From the NCBI RefSeq assembly GCF_023476645.1, contig NZ_JAMCOJ010000002.1, positions 499,929 through 563,928 on the forward strand: DNA of 64,000 nucleotides, given 5' to 3'. A program made the position numbers and the translations under genes. This document shows, one piece after another, positions 8,623-17,707 of the stretch. Positions within the stretch are counted from its first letter, which is position 1. Every line of letters starts with the position of its first letter. The notes beneath the pieces were generated by a model. It saw only the letters and a list, made by a program, of their open reading frames with translations, was not told where the DNA came from and ran no database searches. This stretch comes from Cellulophaga sp. 20_2_10. Lineage in GTDB: Bacteria; Bacteroidota; Bacteroidia; Flavobacteriales; Flavobacteriaceae.

Positions 8623-9063
8623 ATGAAAAAACTACTATTTACCGTATTTACCTTTGTAACTATTTTTGCTACGGCACAAGAAAAACGAAGTGGAGAAAGA
8701 AGAACAAAGGCTAGTGCAAAATTATAAGAATCTAATGTAAAGGAAAGCCCGTTATATGTACAAGCAAAAAAATTAGAAGAAGAGTATGCAAATAAAGTTT
8801 TAGCAGAGTGGATTAAAGAAAACGATGCTAGTAAAATCTACATATGTCCTATATGCTATCCTAGTAAACCAAGTGGACCTCTTGCTCTTGGTTTAGGAGC
8901 AATAATAGCTGTTGGCGCAATTAATAATCCAGATGACAATACACAGGAAAAAGTAGCAAATATATTCCATAGCAAGGCCGAACATAAAAACATAAATCAA
9001 TCTGATAAAGATTTAGAGCTAAAAAAATACATAGAGTTGCTGCAAAGAGAAATTAAAAAATAA
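8623..9063 (+). pseudogene. Secreted small protein gene broken by an in-frame TAA
   Basis: An ATG at 8623 opens a clear signal peptide (M-K-K-L-L-F-T-V-F, then F-A-T-A-Q), but codon 35 (8725-8727) is TAA. The same frame then continues open for 111 codons to a second TAA at 9061-9063, with protein-like content: a charged helix, then I-C-P-I-C-Y-P, a Gly/Ala-rich hydrophobic segment and a Lys-rich helical tail. No ATG follows the internal stop, so reinitiation is unlikely. The simplest reading is a 146-codon gene inactivated by a nonsense mutation; a sequencing error would also explain it. The C-P-I-C pair could bind metal. I do not recognise the family. It is flanked by the two copies of the direct repeat. 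Confidence 0.7.
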
Positions 9064-9067
9064 ACAT

Positions 9068-9245
9068 TAGGGTTATACTAGACACAACCAACAGGCCATA
9101 TTCATTATTTTAATGGGTATGGTTTTTTTATACTTAAAAAAGTAGTTAATTTTTCTTTTTAGACTGATGTTGTTACCAATTATACTAAAAATTAGTGCAA
9201 TTCCACATATTCGTAATCGTAGTACAGAAAATAGTTTTAAATTGT
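9068..9245. repeat. Direct repeat copy 2
   Basis: Partner of 8349-8525, 719 bp downstream. It begins five bases after the end of the broken gene, just as copy 1 begins 13 bases after eda. Its first 63 bases are almost unchanged, while the rest is strongly diverged. Confidence 0.8.
9098..9129 (+). terminator. Terminator after the broken gene (within repeat copy 2)
   Basis: The same 10 bp stem and T7 tail as at 8379-8410, with one base changed in the loop. Confidence 0.75.
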
Positions 9246-9458
9246 GAGAAAATTAATGCGAATTTTGTGTTTAATCAAGAGTTTAGTGTATTGTTTAAAG
9301 TCCACCGAATAGAATATTACGCGATAGCGAAATGGTCTATTTTGGCTTTAGAACAGAGAAATTAAAAGCAAAATATTTATATTTAGCTAAATGTTAACCC
9401 CTAAAATGTAAGTATCGTTTATACATTATGTTTTATACAATAGTCATTATCTATAATT
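9131..9458. other. Intergenic DNA without a recognisable gene
   Basis: AT-rich. Its first ~115 bases are the diverged part of repeat copy 2. The remainder has no open frame of useful length. A short stretch around 9313-9363 reads E-Y-Y-A-I-A-K-W-S-I-L-A-L-E-Q-R-N before a stop, which could be a gene remnant, but I cannot identify it. Confidence 0.5.
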
Positions 9459-10598
9459 TTGAAAATACTTAGGTTAAAAAAAATAACACTTATAATCATA
9501 GTACTGTTTATAAGTATAAGTTTTATAAGAGAACAAATTAGTTTATCAGAACTAGAGAAATTTAAACCCTTAACTAGTATTACAGAACGTGTACATTCAA
9601 AAAATTATGAAATTACATCAATAAATGGTACTCTTCCAGTTTTGTACGACAGTATAAAAAATCAATTTTATTTAAAAAATAAGAGCGGTTTAACTAAATT
9701 AGATAACCAAGGAAATGTGATGTTTTCTGATGATCTATTACATGAAAAATCGTACATAAGTACTTTAGATTATAATAATTTTATTCCCTTTGTATTTACA
9801 TCAAAAGGAGTTTATGACTTTTCTGGTAAAGAGCTTATTTTTATGCCTTTTGAGGAAAAATTAAATGTCAAAACTGAATTAAATAATAGCAACTTCAAAT
9901 CTATTTTTGAAAAAAAATATAATAGCGCTGACTTAGTTATCTATGGAAATGAAATAGGGAATGAAACAACTAAATTTAGAATCTATTTTAGAGTTGATAA
10001 TAAATGGATTTTGTTGCTATCTCAAAAAGGAGATTATAATCAATTTAGACAACCCGAAACGTTTACAAAAAATACTAACCCTACAGCACAAATTGATTAC
10101 AGTAAATTTTCTTCAAAGTTTTCAAATAAAAAATTAATCGCTTTAAAAGATAATCAAAGTGGTTTTTACACAGCAAAAGAAAGAGATGGTAATTTAAACA
10201 ACTATTTTACTAAAAATTTAAATGAACCAGAATTAGACTATCAAACTACAAATGAATTCAAAATGGTTGCTGTAAAGAATAAAAGTACTTACGGTTTACC
10301 GGATTGGATGAATCACACTTTTTTTAAACTCGCTTACTTTGAATTAAACTATAACAATGAACAGCTATTTTTTAAGGGAAATACAATTAAATATAATGCA
10401 TTAGCAAATGAATATACTGATGTAGACTTTTACTTATATGAATTGCCTAAAAATATGAGAGCTAAAACGAAAGTGGCTTTTATCGATTTTGGAAATTATT
10501 CAGGAATTGCAATAGATCCAAAAACGAATTATTTAGAACCTCAAATTGAAAACACTGGAATATTTATAATTAAACCAACAAATAGGAGCTACAGGTAG
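9459..10598 (+). CDS. Unrecognised membrane-anchored or secreted protein, TTG start
   Basis: 379 residues. The frame has a stop at 9441-9443 and no ATG before the coding part, so TTG at 9459 is the likely start; it gives a proper basic N-terminus and a hydrophobic segment (residues 9-22). This segment lacks a clear cleavage site or lipobox, so it may be a membrane anchor. The rest is soluble and rich in Asn, Lys, Phe and Tyr with beta-strand character; the part around residues 60-110 reads like repeated short strands. No family is recognised. It lies in the accessory patch downstream of the duplicated repeat and faces the next gene convergently. Its very AT-rich codon use matches that patch more than the metabolic genes around it. 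Confidence 0.7.
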   Translation: MKILRLKKITLIIIVLFISISFIREQISLSELEKFKPLTSITERVHSKNYEITSINGTLPVLYDSIKNQFYLKNKSGLTKLDNQGNVMFSDDLLHEKSYISTLDYNNFIPFVFTSKGVYDFSGKELIFMPFEEKLNVKTELNNSNFKSIFEKKYNSADLVIYGNEIGNETTKFRIYFRVDNKWILLLSQKGDYNQFRQPETFTKNTNPTAQIDYSKFSSKFSNKKLIALKDNQSGFYTAKERDGNLNNYFTKNLNEPELDYQTTNEFKMVAVKNKSTYGLPDWMNHTFFKLAYFELNYNNEQLFFKGNTIKYNALANEYTDVDFYLYELPKNMRAKTKVAFIDFGNYSGIAIDPKTNYLEPQIENTGIFIIKPTNRSYR

Positions 10599-10753
10599 CG
10601 TCTTATAGTATTAATTACTAGTAAAAACTTACTTCTAAAACCTTTAGCGTGTTTGCTAGCGGCATAATAAATATACACAGACCTTATAGTTTTGCACTAA
10701 AGTCCGCATGAGGTTTTATTAGCCTCTAAACCTGTCATTGTTAACAACTGACT

Positions 10754-11527
10754 TTATTCATAATATTCATTACCTTCTGAATCTATATATCCAGTTTTGT
10801 TATCAATTGTTTTGAATCTTGCTAAACTGTATTCAAAATCATCAAGTTCTATGTATTTAACTTCTGTTATGCCGTAGTAACCAAGTTTATTATTGATTTT
10901 CACCTTAAACAATCCAGATTTATATGTCACTTTGTCAAAAAACTGTACATCTTTTTCATATAAAATGCCTTGCTTTTGGTTGAAATCAATTATTAAAGCA
11001 TTAGGAAATGTTTTTGTATAGTTAAAAATGAAAGATTCTGAGTTATAATTTATTTCTTTTTTACCATTTGAAAAGTTAATTTTCTCAATCCCTTTTTTAT
11101 GAATTGAATCAATTTTTTTTGATAAAACAGTATTTTCTAAATCATTTAAGTATTCATTTTTTATTAAAAAATAGTACTCTCCTTTTTCAATTATTTTGTA
11201 ATGATATTCTTTTACTCCAGTTCCACAAATCATTAGTGTCAAATTCTCTTTTTTCCTTATCTTTTTTCCTTTATAATTGATGTAAGAAATTTTATTTTTG
11301 TCATCTAAAATTTGCATATATTTTCCTCCTATTAACGCTTGATAGAATTTTAGGTTTTCAAAAAAAATCTTTTTGTCGTTTTTTTTAATGGAGTAGGTAT
11401 TAGAGCTTAATTCTTTATAGATCTTGAATTTTTCGTGATACTTATAAATTAAAGAATCCTTTTTTTGAGAGAAAGAATTTGAAATATTTAAAGTTAAAAA
11501 TAAAATTAAAATTAAAAGTGTTCTCAT
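10754..11527 (-). CDS. Secreted protein with WG-like repeats
   Basis: 257 residues with a signal peptide ending S-N-S-F-S-Q. The C-terminal third has short repeats of the type 'GLFKVKINNKLGYYG' and 'ARFKTIDNKTGYIDSEGNE', close to WG (KWG) beta repeats found in many secreted Bacteroidota proteins, though the Trp of the motif is replaced by Tyr. The middle is Lys/Ile-rich and of unknown fold. It converges on the 9459 gene; no strong terminator is visible between them. Function unknown. The gene is AT-rich like its neighbour, in keeping with recent gain. Confidence 0.75.
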   Translation of the reverse strand: MRTLLILILFLTLNISNSFSQKKDSLIYKYHEKFKIYKELSSNTYSIKKNDKKIFFENLKFYQALIGGKYMQILDDKNKISYINYKGKKIRKKENLTLMICGTGVKEYHYKIIEKGEYYFLIKNEYLNDLENTVLSKKIDSIHKKGIEKINFSNGKKEINYNSESFIFNYTKTFPNALIIDFNQKQGILYEKDVQFFDKVTYKSGLFKVKINNKLGYYGITEVKYIELDDFEYSLARFKTIDNKTGYIDSEGNEYYE

Positions 11528-11609
11528 GATTCTTAGGCTTTGTATGCAATGTTTCGTGTACGGTTTGTTTCGTGTTGTAAGCGCCTAATTTAGTAAATAA
11601 TAACTAAAT

Positions 11610-11647
11610 AAAAAGCCCTCACAAACTTTCGTAAATAGGTGAGGACT
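11610..11647 (-). terminator. Terminator for the dehydrogenase gene
   Basis: On the minus strand a 9 bp stem (11647-11639 with 11622-11614, one G-U pair) is followed by TTTTTA. It lies about 40 bases past the stop of the short-chain dehydrogenase. Confidence 0.7.
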
Positions 11648-11686
11648 TAGCAATAAATTATATATGGTGTTGGCGGTAGTTTTTAT

Positions 11687-12295
11687 TTATGCATCTACAA
11701 AAATTACTTGACCCGTAATAAATCCATCAACCGAACGTTCAAAAGCTTTACCTACTAACTTTCCAGGAACAGGCTCAAAACCTGGCATCATTTCACCATA
11801 AACATCCCAAGCCTCTTCTAAAACAGTTGGGTTTATTGAGTTTACTCGGATTCCTCTTGGCATTTCAAAAGCAACACATTTAACAAATGTGTCAATAGCG
11901 CCACTAGTAGTAGCATCAGCAATTGCAAAAGGTATAGGCTTAGTATTTAAAATTCCTGTTATTAAAGTAAATGACCCCTTATCTGCAATATATTCTTGAC
12001 CAATACGTACAATGTTTATTTGTCCCATCATTTTACTTAAAATGGTACTCATCCATTGTTCTTCGGTCATTTCAGTAAAATTTGCATATTCACAAACACC
12101 AACAGTGTTTACAACAGCATCAAAATGACCAACATCTTCGTATAATTTCCTTAATGATGCTTCGTTTGTAATATCTACTTGAAAGTCATAATTATCGGCA
12201 GACCGTCCAGCGGTTATAATTTTATGTTTTCCAAGACCAGTTAAAGCAGCTTGTCCCATTTTTCCGTTTGCTCCAATTAAAATTATTGTTTTCAT
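11687..12295 (-). CDS. Atypical short-chain dehydrogenase/reductase
   Basis: 202 residues with a Rossmann fold: G-A-N-G-K-M-G at residues 8-14 binds the dinucleotide, followed by A-G-R-S (suggesting NADP preference), D-I-T-N and N-T-V-G near residue 63, which replaces the usual N-A-G. The active-site Y-x-x-x-K is not present: the aligned region reads P-F-A-I-A-D-A-T-T-S-G-A-I. Small SDR-like proteins of this sort exist, and some are thought to be non-classical or only NAD(P)-binding. The upstream gene on the same strand (67 bases away) is a broken Crp/Fnr-type regulator that may once have controlled it. Substrate unknown. Confidence 0.85.
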   Translation of the reverse strand: MKTIILIGANGKMGQAALTGLGKHKIITAGRSADNYDFQVDITNEASLRKLYEDVGHFDAVVNTVGVCEYANFTEMTEEQWMSTILSKMMGQINIVRIGQEYIADKGSFTLITGILNTKPIPFAIADATTSGAIDTFVKCVAFEMPRGIRVNSINPTVLEEAWDVYGEMMPGFEPVPGKLVGKAFERSVDGFITGQVIFVDA

Positions 12296-12362
12296 ATAAT
12301 ATTTGTTTTTAAATTATATGCAAATTTATGAAGCACTAAAGGTTTATGAAGAGGACATTTGT

Positions 12363-12926
12363 CTAATACGTAATATTAGCCCTTATTCGACTTAGGTGAC
12401 GTTGTGTAACGCCTAGGTAAGAAGCTATATAATGTAGTGGAATTTCTTTGATATATTCAGGTTGCGTTGTAATTAAATCTAAATAGCGTTGTTGAGCCTT
12501 ATCTTTTTGATGATTAAATATCCATTTTTCTAATTCAACATATTCCTTTTCGGCAATAATTTTCAAAAAACGCAACCAATTACTATTTGATTTGGCTAAA
12601 TTTTCTAACGTTGCTTTTGGTATTGAAATTATTTCAGCATCTGTTAGCGCTTGAATATTTTCTTCAGATTTTTTTTGTGAAATAAATGAAGAATAAGCCA
12701 TTAATAATTTATTAGGAAAAGTAAAACAATATGTGATTTAATCGTCATTATTTGAATAATAATAGGAACGAAAAATTCCACTTTTGACAAAAGCTATAGA
12801 GTCGCAAATTTCATTATTATTAATATATAAATCGCCTTTTTTTAATAAAATAGTTTGAGATAAATTCAAGAAATCATTAATTTCAATGTCTGTAAATAAA
12901 TTAAATGATTTTAAATATTCGTTCAT
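12363..12926 (-). pseudogene. Crp/Fnr-family regulator gene broken by one in-frame TAA
   Basis: The N-terminal half (from the ATG at 12926) encodes the start of a cyclic-nucleotide-binding domain: L-F-T-D-I-E-I-N-D-F-L, then L-L-K-K-G-D and F-V-K-S-G-I-F-R. After N-N-D-D, codon 63 is TAA, then the same frame continues I-T-Y-C-F-T-F-P-N-K-L-L-M and on through a helical linker to a C-terminal winged-helix part (I-P-L-H-Y-I-A-S-Y-L-G-V-T-Q-R-H-L-S-R-I-R). In related proteins this stop position is normally a Glu codon, so a single GAA to TAA change fits. Intact length would be 187 residues, normal for this subfamily. A C-terminal fragment could be translated from the ATG at 12701 but would lack the sensor. 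Confidence 0.8.
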
Positions 12927-13189
12927 TTCTTTCTTTGATGTTTGGTATGCTTAAATTATCTCCAACTTACTTATATACAAATATTTAGGTTTCTTATATC
13001 ACCAATATGGCAGGATATTCGGAACTTTTGTTCCATTTATCATTCTGCATATTTTTTATAAAAACAACTCTTATTCTTAGTTTTCTTACAATTTATGTAT
13101 GTTTTATAAATTATCAAACGAAATTTTTATTTTTCTTAAACTTGTTTCAGATACGTCTGTATAAATGTAAAGTATTTAAAATTAGGTTT

Positions 13190-14038
13190 TTAGAGGAAAA
13201 CAATCGTTTTATTATTAAAAACCATCGTTTTTCGTTCTATATGAAGTTTTATACCCCTAGCAAGTACTATTTTTTCTAGATCTCTACCTTTAGCAATTAA
13301 ATCGTTTATACTGTGTGTATGAGACACGGTTGTAACATCTTGCTCTATAATTGGGCCTTCGTCTAAATCTGCGGTAACATAATGACTCGTAGCGCCAATA
13401 ATTTTAACACCTCTTTTATAAGCTGCGTGGTATGGTTTAGCACCTGCAAAAGCGGGTAGAAAAGAGTGGTGTATGTTTATTATTTTATTTGGGTATTGGT
13501 CTATAACGGTTTGACTAACAATTTGCATATACCTAGCAAGTACAATAAAATCTACCTTAAATTCTGCTAATAAATCCAGTTGCTTTTCTTCAGCTTCTTT
13601 TTTTGTTGTTTTTGTTACAGGTATATGGTAAAACGGAATATTAAACTGGGTAGCAATACGTTCTGCTTTCTCGTGATTGCTTATAATTAAAGGTATTTCT
13701 ACGTCTAGTTCTCCAGAGCTATGTCTGCTTAATAAATCGTACAAACAATGGTTGTACTTACTAACAAAAATGGCCATTTTTGGTACCGTAATTTCTTTGT
13801 GTACTTCCCATTGCATTTGGTATAATGCAGCTAAACTTGTTTTAAATTCAGCTTTAAACTCGGCATATGTAAGTGCATTGCTAAACTCACTCTCTAATCT
13901 CATAAAAAAAGTAGCACTTTCTTTATCTACATATTGGTCTATATATACAATATTGCCGCCCCTAGTATGTATAAAATTGGTTACACTGCTTATAATACCA
14001 GCTTGGTCAGGACAATTAATAAGTATAGTTAGCTTCAT
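13190..14038 (-). CDS. purU: Formyltetrahydrofolate deformylase
   Basis: 282 residues. An N-terminal ACT domain (L-I-N-C-P-D-Q-A-G-I-I, residues 6-16) is joined to a formyl-transferase-like hydrolase domain. The catalytic Asn-His-Asp set is visible in N-I-H-H-S-F-L-P-A-F and D-L-D-E-G-P-I-I. PurU hydrolyses 10-formyl-THF to THF and formate, supplying formate for purine synthesis and balancing the one-carbon pool; the ACT domain senses glycine/methionine in E. coli. Length is standard. It is divergent from the IcmF gene across 144 bases that contain a palindromic site. The 3' end runs into the AT-rich accessory patch. Confidence 0.95.
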   Translation of the reverse strand: MKLTILINCPDQAGIISSVTNFIHTRGGNIVYIDQYVDKESATFFMRLESEFSNALTYAEFKAEFKTSLAALYQMQWEVHKEITVPKMAIFVSKYNHCLYDLLSRHSSGELDVEIPLIISNHEKAERIATQFNIPFYHIPVTKTTKKEAEEKQLDLLAEFKVDFIVLARYMQIVSQTVIDQYPNKIINIHHSFLPAFAGAKPYHAAYKRGVKIIGATSHYVTADLDEGPIIEQDVTTVSHTHSINDLIAKGRDLEKIVLARGIKLHIERKTMVFNNKTIVFL

Positions 14039-14135
14039 AAATAGTAAAATTAAGCTAACTAATTTAGGGTATTATCAAATAAGGCTCCTTAGTTTTTGTT
14101 ATTTTTATAATATTAGATGTTTTAGGTGATATTTT

Positions 14136-14157
14136 TTGCAATTTTCGTAAATTGCAA
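14136..14157. promoter_or_regulatory. Palindromic operator candidate in front of the acyl-CoA mutase gene
   Basis: A perfect 9 bp inverted repeat (TTGCAATTT / AAATTGCAA) around a 4-base centre, ending 25 bases before the chosen ATG at 14183. Position and size fit a dimeric repressor site, for instance a TetR- or MarR-type regulator of acyl-CoA metabolism. No regulator gene is adjacent. Confidence 0.5.
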
Positions 14158-14182
14158 GTCTAAAATTAGCTATTTAACAGGA

Positions 14183-17100
14183 ATGGAACAACAGAAACCA
14201 TATACACCAAAAAATAAAATAAGAATTGTAACAGCAGCGGCTTTGTTTGATGGCCACGATGCAGCAATAAATATAATGCGCCGTATTATACAATCTACAG
14301 GCGTAGAAGTAATTCACTTAGGGCACGACCGTAGTGTTGCAGAAGTTGTAGACTGTGCTATACAAGAAGATGTAAATGCAATTGCAATAACGTCTTACCA
14401 AGGTGGGCACAACGAGTATTTTAAATATATGTACGATCTGTTGCAAGAGCGCGGAGCAACACATATTAAAATATTTGGTGGCGGTGGTGGTGTAATACTA
14501 CCAGAAGAGATTAAAGACTTAATGGATCACGGTATTACTAAAATTTATGCGCCAGATGATGGTCGTAAACTAGGGTTGCAAGGTATGATTAATGATTTGG
14601 TAGAACAGAGCGATTTTCCTGTGCCTGCATTAAAATTACCAAAGAACACCTCTATTTCTAAGTCGATAAGAAACAAGGATATAAATACAATTGCTAGATT
14701 AATTAGTCTTGCAGAAAACAGACATGAAGAGTTTGTAGCGCATTTTTCTAAGGTTGAAAAATCGGATAAAAATGTACCTGTACTTGGTATAACTGGTACT
14801 GGTGGTGCTGGTAAATCTAGTTTGGTAGATGAGCTTGTAAGACGATTTTTATTAGATTTTCCTGATAAAAAAATAGGCTTAATTTCTGTAGATCCATCTA
14901 AAAGAAAAACCGGTGGTGCTCTTTTAGGAGATCGTATACGTATGAACGCTATTAATAACGACCGTGTTTACATGCGTTCTTTAGCAACAAGACAGTCTAA
15001 TCTTGCATTATCTAAATATGTAGAAGAAGCAGTAGAGGTTTTAAAAGCTGCTGAGTACGATTTAATTGTACTAGAAACTTCTGGTATTGGACAGTCTGAT
15101 ACCGAAATTATAGAACACAGTAACGTATCTCTTTATGTAATGACGCCAGAATTTGGTGCTGCTACACAATTAGAGAAAATAGATATGTTAGACTTTGCAG
15201 ATTTAGTTGCACTTAATAAGTTTGATAAGCGTGGTGCACTAGATGCAATTAGAGACGTAAAAAAACAATACATGCGTAACCATAATTTATGGGACACGCC
15301 ACAAGAAGATATGCCAATATTTGGTACTATGGCTAGCCAGTTTAACGACCCAGGCATGAACAGGCTGTACACCCGAATTATGGAAACATTAGTGACTAAA
15401 GCAAATGCAGATTTACAATCTACTTTTAAATTTGCAAACGAGGTAGAAGATAAGGTATTTGTTATACCACCGGCTCGTATACGTTATTTATCAGAAATAG
15501 CAGAAAGCAATAGAGGTTATGATGCTAATGTAGATACACAAGCAAAGGTAGCACAACGTTTATACGGAGTATATCAAACAATATTATCGGTTTCTAATAC
15601 GGCTAAGAATGAAGTTGCTTTATTAATTAAAAGCGGATTAGACGCAGATGCAATTTTAGAAAACGTAAAAGAAGAAGTAGATAAAGATTTTTTAAATTTA
15701 CTTTTTAAAGAGTTTGATAGGGTTAAGATGAATTTAGACCCGTATAACTGGGAAGTTATTACGACCTGGGATGCTAAGGTTAATAAGTACAAAGAACCTA
15801 TTTACAGCTTTAAAGTAAGAGGTAAAGAAATTAAGATAGAAACACATACAGAGTCATTATCTCATTCGCAAATACCTAAAGTAGCTTTACCAAAGTACCA
15901 AGCTTGGGGAGATATTTTACGCTGGTGTTTACAAGAAAATGTACCAGGAGAATTTCCGTATGCCTCAGGTTTATATCCGTTTAAAAGAACAGGAGAAGAT
16001 CCAACGCGTATGTTTGCTGGTGAAGGCGGACCAGAACGTACAAACAGACGTTTTCATTACGTAAGTTTGGGTATGCCAGCCAAAAGGCTTTCTACTGCTT
16101 TTGATTCGGTTACTTTATATGGTAACGATCCAGACCATAGACCAGATATTTATGGTAAAATTGGTAATGCAGGGGTTTCAATCTGTTGTTTAGATGATGC
16201 AAAAAAATTATATTCTGGGTTCGATTTAAGTCACGCTATGACATCGGTTTCTATGACTATTAATGGTCCGGCTCCTATGTTATTAGGTTTCTTTATGAAT
16301 GCCGCTATAGATCAAAATTGCGAAAAGTATATTAAAGAAAATGACTTAGAAGCACTGGTTGAAGCTAAATTTAAAGAGGTTTATGATAGTAAAGGTTTAG
16401 ACAGACCAACATACCAAGGAGGTTTGCCAGAAGGTAACGACGGTTTAGGTCTTATGTTATTAGGTGTAACTGGTGATATGGTACTACCTGCAGATGTATA
16501 CGCAGAAATTAAAGCAAGTACGTTAGCGCAAGTGCGTGGTACAGTACAAGCAGATATTTTAAAAGAAGATCAGGCGCAAAATACCTGTATATTTTCTACA
16601 GAATTTGCTTTGCGTTTAATGGGCGATGTACAAGAGTACTTTATAGAAAAAGAAATTCGTAATTTTTATTCGGTTTCTATATCGGGTTACCATATAGCAG
16701 AAGCTGGTGCCAACCCAATAACACAATTAGCATTTACATTAGCTAATGGCTTTACATATGTAGAGTATTACTTAAGTAGAGGTATGGATATTAATAAGTT
16801 TGGACCAAACTTATCTTTCTTTTTCTCTAATGGTATAGATCCAGAATACGCAGTAATTGGTAGAGTTGCACGTAAAATATGGGCAAAAGCTTTAAAATTA
16901 AAGTATGGTGCAGACCCAAGAGCACAAATGCTTAAATACCATATACAAACATCTGGGCGTAGTTTACACGCACAGGAGATAGATTTTAACGACATTAGAA
17001 CTACATTACAAGCGCTATACGCTATTAATGATAACTGTAACTCTTTGCATACAAACGCGTATGATGAGGCTATTACAACACCAACAGAAGAATCTGTTAG

Positions 17101-17632
17101 ACGTGCAATGGCAATACAATTAATTATAAATAAAGAATTAGGACTTACTAAAAATGAAAATCCTATACAGGGTGCATTTATAATTGAAGAGTTAACAGAA
17201 CTTGTAGAAGAAGCTGTTTTATTAGAGTTTGATAGAATTACCGAACGTGGTGGTGTTTTAGGTGCAATGGAAACAATGTACCAGCGATCTAAAATACAAG
17301 AAGAAAGTTTGTATTATGAAACATTAAAACACACAGGAGAGTTTCCTATAATTGGTGTAAATACGTTTTTAAGTTCTAAAGGATCGCCAACAGTATTGCC
17401 TGCAGAGGTTATACGTGCTACCGAAGAAGAAAAACAAGCGCAAATTGAAACCTTAAAAAGTGTACAGAGTAGAGCTGAAAATACAGAAGAACTATTAGAA
17501 GACTTACAAAGGGCAGCTGTAAAGAATGAAAATATTTTTGAGAAACTAATGGAGGTTTCTAAAGTATGTACATTAGGACAAATAACAAGTTCGCTTTTCC
17601 AAGTAGGAGGGCAGTACCGTAGAAATATGTAG
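14183..17632 (+). CDS. icmF: Fused B12-dependent acyl-CoA mutase with built-in G-protein chaperone (IcmF)
   Basis: About 1149 residues with three parts in the IcmF order. The cobalamin-binding domain comes first (D-G-H-D with the B12-ligand His at residue 25, then the G-G-G-G-G loop near residue 100). A MeaB-like GTPase follows (P-loop G-T-G-G-A-G-K-S from residue 205). The mutase barrel fills the second half. Phe611 (T-R-M-F-A-G) and Gln789 (V-Q-A-D-I-L) are the isobutyryl-CoA mutase choices where methylmalonyl-CoA mutase has Tyr and Arg, so isobutyryl/n-butyryl-CoA interconversion (or a related branched acyl-CoA) is favoured over methylmalonyl-CoA. I start it at 14183; an upstream in-frame ATG at 14126 would add a poor 19-residue extension and place a palindromic site inside the gene. 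Confidence 0.92.
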   Translation: MEQQKPYTPKNKIRIVTAAALFDGHDAAINIMRRIIQSTGVEVIHLGHDRSVAEVVDCAIQEDVNAIAITSYQGGHNEYFKYMYDLLQERGATHIKIFGGGGGVILPEEIKDLMDHGITKIYAPDDGRKLGLQGMINDLVEQSDFPVPALKLPKNTSISKSIRNKDINTIARLISLAENRHEEFVAHFSKVEKSDKNVPVLGITGTGGAGKSSLVDELVRRFLLDFPDKKIGLISVDPSKRKTGGALLGDRIRMNAINNDRVYMRSLATRQSNLALSKYVEEAVEVLKAAEYDLIVLETSGIGQSDTEIIEHSNVSLYVMTPEFGAATQLEKIDMLDFADLVALNKFDKRGALDAIRDVKKQYMRNHNLWDTPQEDMPIFGTMASQFNDPGMNRLYTRIMETLVTKANADLQSTFKFANEVEDKVFVIPPARIRYLSEIAESNRGYDANVDTQAKVAQRLYGVYQTILSVSNTAKNEVALLIKSGLDADAILENVKEEVDKDFLNLLFKEFDRVKMNLDPYNWEVITTWDAKVNKYKEPIYSFKVRGKEIKIETHTESLSHSQIPKVALPKYQAWGDILRWCLQENVPGEFPYASGLYPFKRTGEDPTRMFAGEGGPERTNRRFHYVSLGMPAKRLSTAFDSVTLYGNDPDHRPDIYGKIGNAGVSICCLDDAKKLYSGFDLSHAMTSVSMTINGPAPMLLGFFMNAAIDQNCEKYIKENDLEALVEAKFKEVYDSKGLDRPTYQGGLPEGNDGLGLMLLGVTGDMVLPADVYAEIKASTLAQVRGTVQADILKEDQAQNTCIFSTEFALRLMGDVQEYFIEKEIRNFYSVSISGYHIAEAGANPITQLAFTLANGFTYVEYYLSRGMDINKFGPNLSFFFSNGIDPEYAVIGRVARKIWAKALKLKYGADPRAQMLKYHIQTSGRSLHAQEIDFNDIRTTLQALYAINDNCNSLHTNAYDEAITTPTEESVRRAMAIQLIINKELGLTKNENPIQGAFIIEELTELVEEAVLLEFDRITERGGVLGAMETMYQRSKIQEESLYYETLKHTGEFPIIGVNTFLSSKGSPTVLPAEVIRATEEEKQAQIETLKSVQSRAENTEELLEDLQRAAVKNENIFEKLMEVSKVCTLGQITSSLFQVGGQYRRNM

Positions 17633-17650
17633 TCTAAAATTACAGTAAAC

Positions 17651-17685
17651 AAAAAAAACACCTAATATCTATTAGGTGTTTTTTT
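17651..17685. terminator. Bidirectional terminator after icmF
   Basis: An inverted repeat of ACACCTAATA with TATTAGGTGT (17658-17679), with an A run on the left and a T run on the right, shared by the convergent icmF gene and the helical-protein gene. Confidence 0.85.
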
Positions 17686-17707
17686 GTTTTACTAAGTATC
17701 TGTTTTT

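Noticed and set aside
10599..10753. GTTAACAACTGAC at the end of the accessory gap as an integron attC half-site
   Set aside because: It does not fit the GTTRRRY core and no matching partner site or integrase is present.
13007..13279. Open frame of 90 codons on the plus strand rich in Phe, Leu and Ile
   Set aside because: It overlaps the end of purU on the other strand, has no promoter box or relative, and its content is what translated AT-rich DNA gives by chance.
14126..14182. Upstream in-frame ATG of the icmF gene
   Set aside because: It would add 19 residues unlike the family and place a perfect palindrome inside the coding region; the ATG at 14183 fits better.
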